A stretch of DNA of 64,000 bases from Picocystis sp. L7 (GCA_020975725.1 QXJR01000027.1:682001-746000); one strand, 5' to 3'; positions 49,401-59,199 are shown, numbered from the stretch's first letter. Numbers and translations: made by a program. The notes: generated by a model not told the origin, from the letters alone.

Positions 49401-51223
49401 GAAAGTTTATCATGTTGCTTCAGAATTCCACGGTTCCTACTACTCCTCTGTTCTCGTGCCTGGTACTGAAGATCCAGAAGCGACCTGCGGTGCTTATTGA
49501 CTTCATCCAGAAAACTTCTCTTCTTGGCCGCCTTTGCCTTTTCCGCCTGTTTCAGCATTTCATATTTGTGTTTTTGAGAGGCTCGAAGAAACTTTTTGTA
49601 CGGTCCATCCCCCATCGACATAATCGAAACCTGTTCCTTCTCAATCGCTGCCCTTAGCTTCCGTTGAAGACTCAAAAGATGCAAACTACGCAGCTGTCCC
49701 CTTAATTCTGCTTTACCACTCCAAGAAAGCTTTCGGTCCTTGGCCAGCCTTTTCTCCAAATGAGAGATTCGCCTGCCGCACATCCTGGACACTAGATGCA
49801 GGCGCTCCTGCTGTAGCATAGTAGAAACATCTGCGTTCACTTGCAGAGGTGTGAGCGGAGAATTGTGATTGTGCATGGTCGCAAGCGCGTGTTTCTTTGT
49901 CGTCTGGTTGTACAGGGGACCAAGCCATCTCAGCGTCGGTTGAAGCCTAGCCTTGATTGCCTTTTTTAATTCAGCGGTCGTTCCCTTGAGATTGACAGGT
50001 GACTCAAGCTGGACACATTTTAGTGCGGACGCGTCCAAGTAGACAATGTGGTCAGAAGCTGAGGAAGTGTTGCTTGTCTGCACTGGCTTTGGTGCAGAGG
50101 CCACGTTGGCTTGCTTGCTGTGAAAGTTGGCCTGCGGAGCAGTAGGTGTTTGTGCATGCATTGGAGAGGCCACTTCTGCCTTTACAGGTATGCTGGGCTT
50201 CGGAGCAATCTTCTTCGCGAATGGTTTGGGTTCGCTGACTTTCTTCACTGGCTTCTCGGGTTTGGTTGTGACACTCTTGCCAGCAGCAATAGCCTTGGCT
50301 AACTGTGCCTGTGCTGCAGCCTGTGCTGATGCAATTTGCCTTTCCGCTGCACTCATTGGTGCCGGTGCGGCGTTGTGCTGCTCTTCGTATGCCGCAATAT
50401 CTTGCGGCTGATTCAAAGCTGGTATGTCTTGCTGCACAGGCTGGCCACCGCTGTGCCCAGAAACAAGTCTCTCCCCACGCTTCAGTTTCTTAAAGATCAA
50501 AATCTGCTTCTTCAGCATTCTAAGTTGACTTTCGGTAAAACCATAGCCCTGCCGGTTCTGTGCTGGTGCATTTCCAGCCCTAGGCACCATAGATGGCTGG
50601 TTTGGTACATGTTGTAGCCCCATTGGTCTTGTAGTTTGCTGGCCCGTGTGATACTGCGCTCCACGCATACGCTGCTGTTGATTCTGATGTTGCTGAGCCT
50701 GTGCTTGTGGTGGCAAAAACGCGTAGTTACTGGAAGGCCCTTTACTGTGCATCGTGTATTGTGCTCCAGAAGCCGGCGCTATCCGAGAGGGCATCTGTCC
50801 GAACTGGGCGGACGGGCTCGGTTGCAAGTTGGTTTGTGCGTACTGCATTTGACTCAAGCCCAACCCTTGGGAGCCCGCCCACTGTCCGGGCATGTAGTCT
50901 TGCAGCGGTGCACTTCCCGTGTACGACTGTGCAGGCATCGATCGCATGGTCGCCCTCGTTTCAGGAAAGTAGGAGGTATTCGGGAGGTTGCTGTTCCCCA
51001 CGTCGAAAAAGTCTTGGTTGTAGAGCAGACCAGAATCGTCCGGAAAGCTGGCGTCGCCGAAAACGTTCTGCAGCCCTCCCATGCCTGGAGGCGTGTGCTG
51101 CCTCGAAAAGATGTAGTTCTCCTCTTCTTTGCTCAGATTCATATCTTGTGGAAGCGGCAGGGAGTCCAAGATTTCCTTCTCGGCTTCGGACACCGCCATC
51201 TCGTAGGGCCCATCCTTCTGCAT
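46421..51223 (-). CDS. SWI2/SNF2 chromatin-remodelling ATPase, BRM/SYD/MINU class
   Basis: A single-exon 1600-residue protein, the motor of a SWI/SNF complex that slides or evicts nucleosomes. A Gln/Pro-rich N-terminus leads to a QLQ motif (FTESQLRMLKKQILIFKKL, about 229-253) and an HSA region (about 530-600), the actin-related-protein platform. The helicase core follows: Walker A DEMGLGKT at 786-793, DEAQ at 889-892, LLTGTPLQNDLGELWSLLNL, and the C-terminal lobe with LLSMRAAGRGLNLQSADTVI and QAIARAHRIGQ. A SnAC-like segment comes after. The tail is charged (KERENKRKEREEKR, then acidic), and I see no bromodomain or AT-hook, which is closer to plant MINU (CHR12/23) than to BRM. QLQ plus HSA excludes ISWI and CHD classes. 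Confidence 0.93.
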   Translation of the reverse strand: MQKDGPYEMAVSEAEKEILDSLPLPQDMNLSKEEENYIFSRQHTPPGMGGLQNVFGDASFPDDSGLLYNQDFFDVGNSNLPNTSYFPETRATMRSMPAQSYTGSAPLQDYMPGQWAGSQGLGLSQMQYAQTNLQPSPSAQFGQMPSRIAPASGAQYTMHSKGPSSNYAFLPPQAQAQQHQNQQQRMRGAQYHTGQQTTRPMGLQHVPNQPSMVPRAGNAPAQNRQGYGFTESQLRMLKKQILIFKKLKRGERLVSGHSGGQPVQQDIPALNQPQDIAAYEEQHNAAPAPMSAAERQIASAQAAAQAQLAKAIAAGKSVTTKPEKPVKKVSEPKPFAKKIAPKPSIPVKAEVASPMHAQTPTAPQANFHSKQANVASAPKPVQTSNTSSASDHIVYLDASALKCVQLESPVNLKGTTAELKKAIKARLQPTLRWLGPLYNQTTKKHALATMHNHNSPLTPLQVNADVSTMLQQERLHLVSRMCGRRISHLEKRLAKDRKLSWSGKAELRGQLRSLHLLSLQRKLRAAIEKEQVSIMSMGDGPYKKFLRASQKHKYEMLKQAEKAKAAKKRSFLDEVNKHRRSLLDLQYQAREQRSSRNRGILKQHDKLSRESMRKKVDDRNKRLEALKANDIDAYRQLLEQGAPGPTGEMRYKELQNFLSQTEEYLNKLAGKVSAVKLEQSRIEVAAKAEADALEEGMNEEDARRAGIRAAEKLVEDQVQQFNATASSNSNAQSRYYNLAHSVQEEVLRMPKLLKPPSNGKLRDYQFVGLQWMISLYNNKINGILADEMGLGKTVQVMALIAYLMEHKGNNGPHLIIVPNAVIVNWKAELIRWLPSVRCIYYVGSKDERARIFTESIQSVKFNVLVTSYEFVMRDAGRLSKIPWRYMIIDEAQRMKDRESKLSRTLDKFKVQRRLLLTGTPLQNDLGELWSLLNLLLPEVFDSRRSFDEWFGKSLSEKDEKKEKKNKEVDGEDGSGEDEDWLEMEKKIIIIHRLHQILEPFMLRRQVGDVERKLPAKIDVTLKSPLTVLQSAIYNWVQKTSALRINPAVPFKGRHHNRAYVSITNKAMELRKTCNHPHLVYPPQELNITESIIRKCGKMMMLDRILVKMKRTGHRVLLFSTMTRLLDVIEQYLRWRYVDGRLLAYQRIDGSTSLEKREEAIGEFNSPDSDTFIFLLSMRAAGRGLNLQSADTVIIYDPDPNPKNEEQAIARAHRIGQMKEVRVIHFESVVDDFTTSEHLDEEEQERGVQERHHALDESSKQIIRKKLTEADTRKYKDSVESIVRNVIQRQKNEMADEVINAGRFDGRTTQEERRQTLETMLQDEERNQTAKNEVPSIHEINRLLARSEEELRSFERIDLELDWCIPMKRSEVPRWMKFTQAMVDAAASSNAKSKPGLAGFIEDAHNRVQAMQAEGQTQSLDPVGRGARGFMRAKVEAEVAAVEQSRRDKLAAEKEARRKERENKRKEREEKRLEKEARRSTWSSLPSTTAWSADFERERTVSREDTVPMSEDSDGTDDLNVLEGEEDEYDEQTQANRVEDFDLNLAYSELADDDGTTAPVSEAGGGTSEETGVKRKRDDFRRSYSSFADHNASPPGPPRVT

Positions 51224-51790
51224 CGTGCTTCCCTCCCGCGCGCACCCACGCGCGCTTTTTCCCAGCTGTTGATTCGACAGGACCCTTTACGACCCTCCTT
51301 GACGTCCTGAGAAGCTTCGAAACGCACGAAACGGCGCCTTTCGGCGCAGTTCGCGGCGCTCGAAGACGTGCGCTCGACGACGAAACGCGTCCGTCTGACG
51401 CCATTTGGACGACCGAGTCCGAACCCAGAGATCTCGGGTCTGTACCCGAATCGATCCCGGTCAAAAGGGAGGGATCCGCTCGATCGAACGGGGGCAACAG
51501 CCCCCTCGAAACCGGGGGGACCAACCGAGGCAGGATCTCAGGCGATGCGTGAGACGATCGTTCTCCCTTTAAGCCTCCTCGAATTGGCGGAAAGGCGGTG
51601 TCTGAAATTCGAATGGGGATGGGACCGGATGTGGGCGTGTGGTCGAGAAGAAACCCTCTGAATCTCGGTCCGAATTTTAGCGAATTGTAAGGGATGGAAA
51701 GGTGGGATGCAGGCTCGCGGCAAGCAACTTGCATCCATGCTAACTTTTCGTTTCCATCGTAAAGAATGCTCGGGAAGCCAACGAGGCAAC
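51224..51790. other. SNF2 promoter region and reductase 3' flank
   Basis: CCGAACCC at 51419-51426, a nearby inverted CGGGT...ACCCG pair and GGGAGGGATCC form the local version of the words found near other starts. No gene seen. Confidence 0.45.
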
Positions 51791-52669
51791 TCATTTCTGC
51801 GTGGTCATGTACACTGCGCTCATGTCGTTGTCTCCGAGGCCCATCTGACGGGCCCGCTTGAAAGATTCGTTGGCCGCAGCAGAGACAGGCATAGGAACAG
51901 CAAGCTCGTCGCCCAAGGCCAGCGCCAGCCTCATGTCTTTTTGTTGATGCTTCAAAGGGAAAGCAGGAGGAAACTCCTTCTGGACCACATTCTGTGTCTT
52001 CAACTTGAACATGGGGTTCCCGCAAGCGCCCAAGGAGAGAATCTCGGAGAGGAGCTCCTGGGAGAGTCCGGCCTCTTCTGCCAAGCACATCCCTTCGCTA
52101 AAGGCTCCCATCATGGACCCCATGATCATGTTGACGACCAGCTTCATCTTGGCGCCCGCTCCCACCTCGCCTAGATGGGCATGCCATTTGGAGAACACTT
52201 CGAACGGTCCCTTGCACGAATCGTACAGATCCTTGTCTCCTGCGGCCAGGACGATCAAAGTTCCGTCGATCGCTGGCTTCTTGCTGCCGCTGACCGGAGC
52301 CTCCAGGAACGATCCCCCTTTGGCGTGGATGCCCTTCGCAATGCATTGCGCCGTTTTTGCGTCCACCGTGGACATGTCGACGTATCCTTTTCCCGGCTTC
52401 ATCTCTTGTGCCACCCCTTGATCCCCCAGGGCCACTTCCAAGGCCACTTCTGGCGTGGAGAGCATGGCGAACGTGATGTCACACTGCTGCACGACCTGTG
52501 CAGGTGTTCCGGCCTTGTTCGCTCCTTCCGCCACCAGCTCGTCGCACTTGCCTTCCGTTCGGTTCCACACGGTCACTTTCCTTCCGGAATGCACCAACCT
52601 GTGCGCCATGGCGGTTCCCATGATGCCCAAGCCCAAGAATCCATACCTCGTCTCGTCGGCCGACGCCAT
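51791..52669 (-). CDS. GLYR1: Glyoxylate/succinic semialdehyde reductase (beta-hydroxyacid dehydrogenase family)
   Basis: The enzyme reduces glyoxylate to glycolate and succinic semialdehyde to 4-hydroxybutyrate with NADPH, clearing toxic aldehydes from photorespiration and the GABA shunt. The ATG at 52669 gives 292 residues, the normal length of the plant cytosolic form. The NADP-binding GFLGLGIMGTAMA is at about 10-22, followed by VTVWNRTEGKCDELV. The substrate motif is EAPVSGSKKPAIDGTL, the catalytic lysine region is GAGAKMKLVVNMIMGSMM, and the C-terminal signature is FPLKHQQKDMRLALALGDE. These last blocks are nearly residue-for-residue those of plant GLYR. A start at 52957 would add a 96-residue Arg/Ser/Pro-rich leader that could target an organelle but would overlap the D27 start on the other strand. 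Confidence 0.92.
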   Translation of the reverse strand: MASADETRYGFLGLGIMGTAMAHRLVHSGRKVTVWNRTEGKCDELVAEGANKAGTPAQVVQQCDITFAMLSTPEVALEVALGDQGVAQEMKPGKGYVDMSTVDAKTAQCIAKGIHAKGGSFLEAPVSGSKKPAIDGTLIVLAAGDKDLYDSCKGPFEVFSKWHAHLGEVGAGAKMKLVVNMIMGSMMGAFSEGMCLAEEAGLSQELLSEILSLGACGNPMFKLKTQNVVQKEFPPAFPLKHQQKDMRLALALGDELAVPMPVSAAANESFKRARQMGLGDNDMSAVYMTTQK

Positions 52670-52746
52670 GCCTCCGCACCACACGTCCTCTGCGCCTCGG
52701 GCACGTGGGTCCCTTCCTCCGAATGTAACTCCGAAGTTAACACCGG

Positions 52747-53595
52747 ATGGATCGGGCGGGTTCGACAAGGCACACCGTGGACCGACGAGGGACACGCGAA
52801 GACGTGCCATCGGCGAGGATGGAAGGACGCCTCGGCGCGTCGCGCGGACGAATGGGGACGAAAGGAGGTGCCAATGGGAGGTGGAAGGACAGGAAAAGCG
52901 ACTCGGGAGGTTCGACGAGCTTCGGTCGCGCGATATGTAGAGCGCAGGTGGAAGCAAGGGGAGAAAAGCGGGAGTACAAGGACAGCTGGACGGACCTCGC
53001 GTTCATCGCAGGATGCAGGCTCACGTTCGGAAAGCAGGCGGGATGGCAGTCGAAGAGGAGATGGACGGATGAAGACTCGTACACAGGCATGGTGGAGGTC
53101 GCTAGGGAACTTTCCAAGGGCAAATCTGCAGAACAACAAAAGCAAACCGTGCTGGCAGGATTCCCCAAGATCCCTCCACTGTTCCGAAAGCTGTTCCCAC
53201 TGAGCAAGTGGGGTGCCGAAGTCAATGCGACAATCACCGTCTCCATGTTCGAGTGGCTAGTAGGACCTTCCACCATCAAAGAGGATGAGGTGCCCGCCTT
53301 GGGCGGCAGAGCGAAGTCCACCGTGGTGGTGGAGAAGTGTCGTTTCCTGGAAGAGAGCGGCTGCAGTGGCATGTGTGTAAACATGTGCAAGGCGCCCATG
53401 CAAACGTTTTTCACGGAAGAGCTGGGCATGCCACTGACAATGAAGCCCAACTTTGAAGACATGAGCTGTCAGATGATTTTCGGTCAGGTCCCCCCGCCAT
53501 TGGAGGAGGACGAAGCCATGAATTCACCTTGCTTGAAATCATGCCCTACCGCAGCAGCAGCTCTGGCAAGTTGTCCCAGCTTAGGCAAGTTGTAA
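52747..53595 (+). CDS. D27-like (DUF4033) beta-carotene isomerase-like protein
   Basis: DWARF27 is the plastid iron-containing isomerase that converts all-trans to 9-cis-beta-carotene, the first step to strigolactone-type compounds; algal members may act in other carotenoid or ABA-like routes. The 282-residue protein has a basic leader, then the YKDSWTDLAFI opening, the membrane-facing PPLFRKLFPLSKWGAEVNA and TVSMFEWLVGPS. The DUF4033 cysteine core is CRFLEESGCSGMCVNMCK with QTFFTEELGMPLTMKPNFED and a terminal SPCLKSCPTA. These cysteines are the conserved features of the family. Which ATG is used is open: one at 52852 (MGTKGGANG) gives a shorter leader. It is head-to-head with the reductase gene, with only 77 bp between the nearest starts. 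Confidence 0.85.
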   Translation: MDRAGSTRHTVDRRGTREDVPSARMEGRLGASRGRMGTKGGANGRWKDRKSDSGGSTSFGRAICRAQVEARGEKREYKDSWTDLAFIAGCRLTFGKQAGWQSKRRWTDEDSYTGMVEVARELSKGKSAEQQKQTVLAGFPKIPPLFRKLFPLSKWGAEVNATITVSMFEWLVGPSTIKEDEVPALGGRAKSTVVVEKCRFLEESGCSGMCVNMCKAPMQTFFTEELGMPLTMKPNFEDMSCQMIFGQVPPPLEEDEAMNSPCLKSCPTAAAALASCPSLGKL

Positions 53596-54392
53596 ATATG
53601 ATCTTGGCTGCCCCGTGAAGCCAGGAGCTCACGCAGTGTTCCGGTGTCGATGGGTCCGAGCGGAGCACGCCTTCCAACGGACACGACGACTTCCTGCAGA
53701 ACGTACGGGATGCCTGTCCGAACCATCGAAGACATCCACGGCCAGATCCTGGATTCGATCCATGCGTTCGGCTATCTGCATCCTAGCCCACAGTAACGCT
53801 TGCGTGTCATACCCAGTGGTTTTGCACAGCACGCGACGCTGTTCGTCCCTCCCTCATCTCCATCATGCAACTTCTGCATGTTCAGCAAGGACAGAACAGC
53901 GCCGTTCTCATCTTCGGCTCGACTGCATCGCTCGTTCTGTTCTGGCCCTGCTCGAGCACGTCGTTGTCGCGGTCTTTCCCAACCAACTCCCCCCCTTCCT
54001 CCTTTGTGGTGGATGTGGGGTTTGGGGTCTCTTGTAGGGTCGTCCACGTGACCCTGTCGATCCCCCCCCACAAGTCGGGAGGGACAGAGGCTCCTGCATT
54101 TGGGTGGGGCGAAGGGGGGGACCATGGCGTCGAGAAGGATCGAATGTCGTTGCATGCCCCAACCGAACCATCCTTTCATCGACCGAAGAGGCACCCGATC
54201 GCACCGTGACCCCTCTCCACGGGTCACGTTCGTCCTTATCCTCCTCGCTCTTTCGCACCCGTCGAGGACGATCTCTCCGCCAGGGTCCGTTCCTCTGCGC
54301 AAGATGTCCGGCGGCGCCACGGGGTCCTCGGCGACCGTTCCCCTGCCTGGATCCTCTGCATCTTTCGACACTCTACCCCTCTCACGCTGAGC
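53596..54392. other. Unresolved region between D27-like and APX
   Basis: The minus strand has protein-like fragments in different frames: a run containing YDTQALLWARMQIAERMDRI (in the frame 53629-53832) and another containing RTGIPYVLQEVVVSVGRRAP (in 53484-53735). They could be exons of a small minus-strand gene overlapping the D27 3' end, but I found no junctions that join them cleanly. The right part should hold the APX promoter. Confidence 0.3.
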
Positions 54393-55466
54393 ATGGCGAG
54401 TGGCATTGCCTGTGCTGGAAGACTGCCGAACTTCGTGCGTGCGTGGCACAGCAGCTCGTGCTTGAAGCGAGGAAAGGTGGTCGCAGCCGCCAGAGCGAAC
54501 CGCGCCATGGCTGTGGATGCAGGAGCCTACAAGCAGGAACTGGTCGGAGCTCGAGGTACGTCGAGCGACGTGGCTCCGCGAGGTCGACGAGACGGACCGA
54601 GGGCAGAACGTGCAGGGAACGAAGCGAGCTGACCGTGTTTGCCACGACCGATAGAGATGATCAAGGATGTGATCCAGTCCAAGAGCTGCAATCCGATTCT
54701 TGTGCGTCTCGGATGGCACGACAGTGGAACCTACGATGCTTCCGTACAGGACTGGCCGAAGGCAGGAGGCGCCACTGGATCCATCCGTTTCAGCCCGGAA
54801 AAGGATCACGGTGCTAACAAAGGATTGGACTGGGCGATGGATGTGATCAAACCGGTGAAGGAGAAGTATCCGTCCGTCTCCTATGCTGATCTCTTCCAGC
54901 TCGCCTCGGCCACGGCTGTGGAACTTGGTGGTGGACCTAAAATCCCCATGAAGTATGGAAGGGTCGATGCAGCCACCCCAGAGGATTGCGCCCCCGATGG
55001 TAACCTGCCAGCGGCTGCAGCTCCATTCCCCAAGGAACGTGCCACCCCTCAGGAGCACCTGAAGGATGTGTTCTACAGGATGGGCTTCAACGACAAGGAA
55101 ATTGTTGCCTTGTCTGGAGCACACACCTTTGGAAGGGCAAAGCTGGAGCGGTCTGGGGCGCCTGGTGTGAAAGAATCCACGAAATATACCAAGGACGGCC
55201 CAGGCAATCCGGGTGGTAGCTCATGGACCAGGGAGTGGTTGAAGTTTGACAACTCCTACTTCAAGGACGTGAAGGCCAAAACCGACGAAGAACTCTTGGT
55301 ACTACCAACAGATGCATGCCTTTTTGAAGATGAGGGTTTCAAGCCCTGGGCGGAGCTGTACGCAGAGGACCAAGACAAGTTCTTTGAAGACTATGCTGCG
55401 GCCCACAAGAAGCTTTCGGAGCTTGGTTCGAAGTTCGAGCCAGCAGAGGGCATTGTCATCGATTGA
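54393..55466 (+). CDS. APX: Ascorbate peroxidase, plastid-targeted, two exons
   Basis: APX reduces hydrogen peroxide with ascorbate in the water-water cycle. Exons 54393-54555 and 54655-55466 are joined across a 99-nt intron (GTACG...GATAG, phase 1), which restores [19 protein letters not shown], the usual APX start of the peroxidase fold. The product is 324 residues. The first 40 ([21 protein letters not shown]...) are a plastid-type transit peptide. Distal-site residues are in [13 protein letters not shown], the heme-ligand histidine is in [12 protein letters not shown], and the proximal Trp is in [31 protein letters not shown] is the standard APX C-terminal block. There is no C-terminal membrane anchor, so a stromal form is likely. 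Confidence 0.92.
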
Positions 55467-55792
55467 GTTTTGGTTGGCTGAGTTGAACTTCTGCCTTTCA
55501 ATGGGTTGTAAGGATTCGTTTTTTCCACTTGCTTTCGTATGATGAACATGTTCCAATCGCCTACACTGCATTCTGTAATTTCAAGAAGGGCAAAACATGC
55601 ATCGTGTCGAGGAGCGGGGCAGGAAGCAGCAAAATCTGTGACCCCGACCAGACCTGTTGTGGCGGTACGCCATGCAATCTATATAAAACCGGGGCAAGTC
55701 AAAAGTTCTGTTCCGCGAAAACGAATTGTGTTCTCAACAACCGAACGCCCTGTCGTCGGTTCGACACGGGACCGGGGATCCATGCTCAAAAT
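55467..55792. other. Intergenic, APX 3' flank
   Basis: No gene. A TATATAAAA box at about 55679-55687 on the plus strand, followed by GTTCGACACGGG at about 55759, looks promoter-like but points into the 3' end of the convergent gene, so it could drive an antisense RNA or be chance. Confidence 0.35.
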
Positions 55793-56307
55793 TCAGAAGA
55801 AGCGAGTCTTCAGCAAGAGAATATCCAGTCAGTCGGTGCCCATTGCAACCAGCGTGCTCGCATCTGCCATCGAAGCCGTATTACCTTGAAGATGAGAATG
55901 CTCAGGATGTTTCCCACCACCACGATCGACGCCAAGAAGAAGACGTAGTCTCCGAGTTTAATCTTCGGGTAGACGGTGCTGCGCAGGAGATAGAATACAC
56001 CGTACAGCGCAAGCGGTGCAAATGCGAGAGCGTAGGACGACACTTGTCCGTTGCCGGAAGCAATATCCTCATCGAAATCCTCCGCGATCGCTGACAACGG
56101 CATCCAAACTGCTGCACCAAGCGCCCAGAGCGCGTGCGGATAGACTTTGCTCGGGGACACGGTGACGCTCTCTCCTTTCCCATCCGCCGCTCGAGCGAAC
56201 GTCCCCTTCTTACTTCCTCCGAGGGTGGTTTTGGAACCCCTGCAACCCCTCGCGATCGTCCGAGGCGGCGTGGATCGTGCGCAGTTGGCCGCCATCGTCG
56301 CACTCAT
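55793..56307 (-). CDS. Small plastid-targeted membrane protein, two exons, family unrecognised
   Basis: Exon 1 runs 56307-55885 and a 15-nt terminal exon lies at 55807-55793, across a 77-nt GTAATA...GAAG intron in phase 0. The product is 145 residues and ends SILIFKTRFF. The first 50 residues (MSATMAANCARSTPPRTIARG...) are a transit peptide. Next comes a first hydrophobic stretch ending SAIAED, which resembles a thylakoid-transfer signal with an AxA-like cleavage site. Two close membrane helices follow (YALAFAPLALYGVFYLL; YVFFLASIVVVGNILSILIF). I infer a thylakoid or envelope protein. Without the short exon the frame would read on through an unrelated basic tail, which supports the splice. 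Confidence 0.62.
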
Positions 56308-57069
56308 CGTGCTGCTTCGACCTGTCGGAAGCAAGATCTCGTTCGTTCGAGGGGAACCAGGGCCCAGGTGGCAGAAAGGGGGTCCATATCCCTCCACAAT
56401 ATTGGGGAAAAAAGATCCCCCATGGCTGGACGAAGTGTCCTGCACCATCCAGCTGGCACAGCTTCACACCGGAGGGGGTGGTGCAGAGGAGACGTCCAGG
56501 AGATGGAGAAGAATCAAGGCAGGATCTGATAGGCAAAACAGAACGTCTGTGCCGGCATTCGAGATTGCGGCGAATGCTCTTGTCCATGCAAGGATCCGTG
56601 GTGGACTTCGTAGAGGTGTGTACGAAACGGGCAAGCGACCGTTCCGTTCCTTCTGTCCACTCTGTTCTGGCGAATCAAGCAATGCCGCGGCGTCCACGCA
56701 GCAAGAAAAAGTCTTCAAAAGGCAACCTTACACCCTCGTTTCTGTGACAAGACTCCAATTGCAGTTTGTGCGATCGAAACAGGAGTCCCTGGTTGTGACT
56801 TCAGAAGGCCAGGCCACACCGTGGGCCAAACCTCTTTGTCCACGAAACGTCCTCGTGATGAGGTACTTGCAAGGCTTCGATGCTCTTGCAAGAACTGGAC
56901 AACTGCACCTACATGTAGGGCCGGTGGTGGCAAAGCCATCGTTTCGGTTTCAAAGTGCAACTACGAATAGATTACGGATGCCTAGGTCTCATCTAGGAAA
57001 CGGTTGCGTGCTTGTGAATGCTTGTCGTCTTGTTTCCTGCGTCCCTGTTTATTCCCGGGGATGGCACGT
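56308..57069. other. Intergenic, no gene recognised
   Basis: Several open frames on both strands, none with a recognisable domain. The part next to 56307 presumably holds the promoter of the small membrane-protein gene. Confidence 0.4.
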
Positions 57070-57423
57070 TCATTCCTGCTCTTCGGTGCCATTCGTGGTC
57101 TCGCGCCCTTCGTCGGTGGAGGAGACCACTTGGCGTTTCAGAGACTTCGGGTCCAAGTTGGCGTCTCTTGCAGTACGTTCTATCCACTCTCGCAGTGGAT
57201 TGTCTCCCACATCCAGCTGCAGAACTCCTGCAAACAGCCCACCGACGAACGCCGCAGGGTCTTTCACCGCCTTTCGCAGGATGGGATCCTCTTCCAAGGG
57301 TCCCGGCAGCTTCGGAGCGGCACGTACTGCTCCACTCTTCCCTTTTCGCACACGCCGGAAGCTCCGCTCCACCCTTGGGAAGGTAGACATGCGAGAGAGC
57401 GGAAGAGCGCTCGAACACGTCAT
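57070..57423 (-). CDS. UPF0426-like plastid protein
   Basis: A 117-residue protein: a transit-peptide-like head (MTCSSALPLSRMSTFPRVER), then PLEEDPILRKAVKDPAAFVG and GLFAGVLQLDVGDNPLREWI, then a polar end. The second block is what I recall of UPF0426 (Arabidopsis At1g28150 type), a plastid family of unknown biochemical function. An ATG at 57390 is an equally good start. It is transcribed in the same direction as the membrane-protein gene 760 bp downstream. Confidence 0.72.
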   Translation of the reverse strand: MTCSSALPLSRMSTFPRVERSFRRVRKGKSGAVRAAPKLPGPLEEDPILRKAVKDPAAFVGGLFAGVLQLDVGDNPLREWIERTARDANLDPKSLKRQVVSSTDEGRETTNGTEEQE

Positions 57424-59199
57424 CGTCCGACCGACGAATGGGACTTACAAACGTGTCTGTCGAAAAGTAGGGTGAGACTGGTGCAGATGGAAGCATGCCA
57501 CAGACAAGAGAGCCAGGAGTGGAGAACGGGATACCCCTTCCCCCCTGCATGATCGAATGGCCACGATGCTGTGATGCTGCAAATATGTAAAGAGGCAGCC
57601 AGTCCTGGTTCAATGCACATCGCCACCATGGAAAGCGAGGACGAGCGCTGGGGAGCCGTGTTTTTGCTCCATCGGGCAGGGTTTGCAGGAACACATCTTG
57701 CAGTGCCATGCTCGTTTAAGGGGAGAGAGGGAGCTGTTGACATGGAGGGGGAGGAAGACAAGTTTCCTGATCTCCACAGCATCTCACTGCAAGGATGCTG
57801 GAGAGGCCTGAGTAGACATGCGACGAAAGAGTGGAGTTCATGCAGCAGCCTACCAACCCAGAGAGAATGCAGGTCGAGGCGCTGGGCCCAGGAAGTGTTG
57901 GACGTCCCTTCCTGGAAAGATCTGCATGATACGTATGGAGCTAAGGAATGCAGATATCAACGCTGCATTCCCACCATTTCCTGCATCAGATGATGCTGCC
58001 GAGCAAAAGTAGTGTGATACAGGTTCAGGCTCATCACAAATACCTTCCTGGTCACACTGTTTGTGGATTTGTATCAGAGTTCAGTGTAAGATCGTCAGCC
58101 TTTGAATCCAGACATTGCAGTTCTTCCTGCAACAGAGGGCCTACCTATCATGAGTAGAGATGCTGCAGAGCAGCCGAAACGCCAAGTGCCGCAGTCTCCT
58201 GCTTCTCCTTGCCTTCCTTGGAGGCTGCATGCAAAGCCCTTCGGCAGTTCATGCACTAAAAATCTGACCGCTCAGTAACACCGTTTCTGTTCATCGTATA
58301 CACTCAACAGTCTAACATGTATTGATATCGTGATGTTCATCATTGCAGTCGTTTGATTGGAGTCTTGGCCAGCGACAGCTGGGTTGCGACAGTCTGCCCA
58401 GGCACAACTCTGGCACCTGTGCAGTGCTTACAGGCCTCATAGATCTTGGTGGTTCAAAGTCTCGTCATCCACGTGGATTGCCACGGTATGGAGTAGCAAC
58501 TATTAGAAAATAATCATAGGCCGCTGTCTTTGCAACACAAAAGTTGTCCCTGGAGGAAGGTACCAGCACAAAATGTGCCGATGAAAGAAATGCTCAGAGA
58601 AAACATACAGCGTTCTCTACAAGGGTATTCAGTAGCAGAACTGGCATTTACTGAATGTACTCATCACTGCATCTTTGCCCTACCAAGACAGTAGCTTCGT
58701 GCTTTCAGGAACATGGAGAATTGCCATCCTGAGAAAGCCAAAAGCTACGACAGGATTGCAGAAGAATAGTTCCTAGATACAAGCACGTACGCTGTAGGAA
58801 CGAACAGAAGGAAGTTTCCAAATCTTTCGCATGTCCCAACCCTTATGGAGGGAAGGACAACAAGCGGCCCACACAGCCCAGCAGAAAACCATATCAGGCA
58901 GGTGCGGGTAATCAACGCTTGAAAACGATAGCATAGCATAGTTATGTGGCGTGACTGGAGCAGATGCTGCCTGTGAGCATACGTGTTCATTGCCAACTCA
59001 CACCCCTACACTTCAACAGGCCATCGGTGCAATGTATGTGGGTCCCTTGCTGTACTTCCAATCCATCTTCTTGGGACTAAGCTTTACTATGGGATATCCC
59101 ATGTCCCCAGTTGTGCAACACTTTATTCGTACGAGAGCTGAATCAGACGAGAGGCTAACAGTCTGCCCCTCAAGGTTCTGTTGGTGATCATCCCTATCC
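57424..59199. other. 1.8-kb region without a recognised gene
   Basis: 57571-58012 has protein-like but unassignable plus-strand frames (MESEDERWGAVFLLHRAGF; in another frame PGKICMIRMELRNADINAAF), which may be exons of a spliced gene or antisense to the UPF0426 promoter. From 58050 to 59190 the DNA is AT-richer, with only short frames and no repeat structure that I can see. Confidence 0.35.

Noticed and set aside
53772-55124. 450-codon minus-strand frame
   Set aside because: It lies antisense to the APX coding sequence, has no domain and has compositionally mirrored content.
56147-57475. 442-codon plus-strand frame
   Set aside because: It runs antisense through the promoter of the small membrane protein and the UPF0426-like gene and has no recognisable domain.
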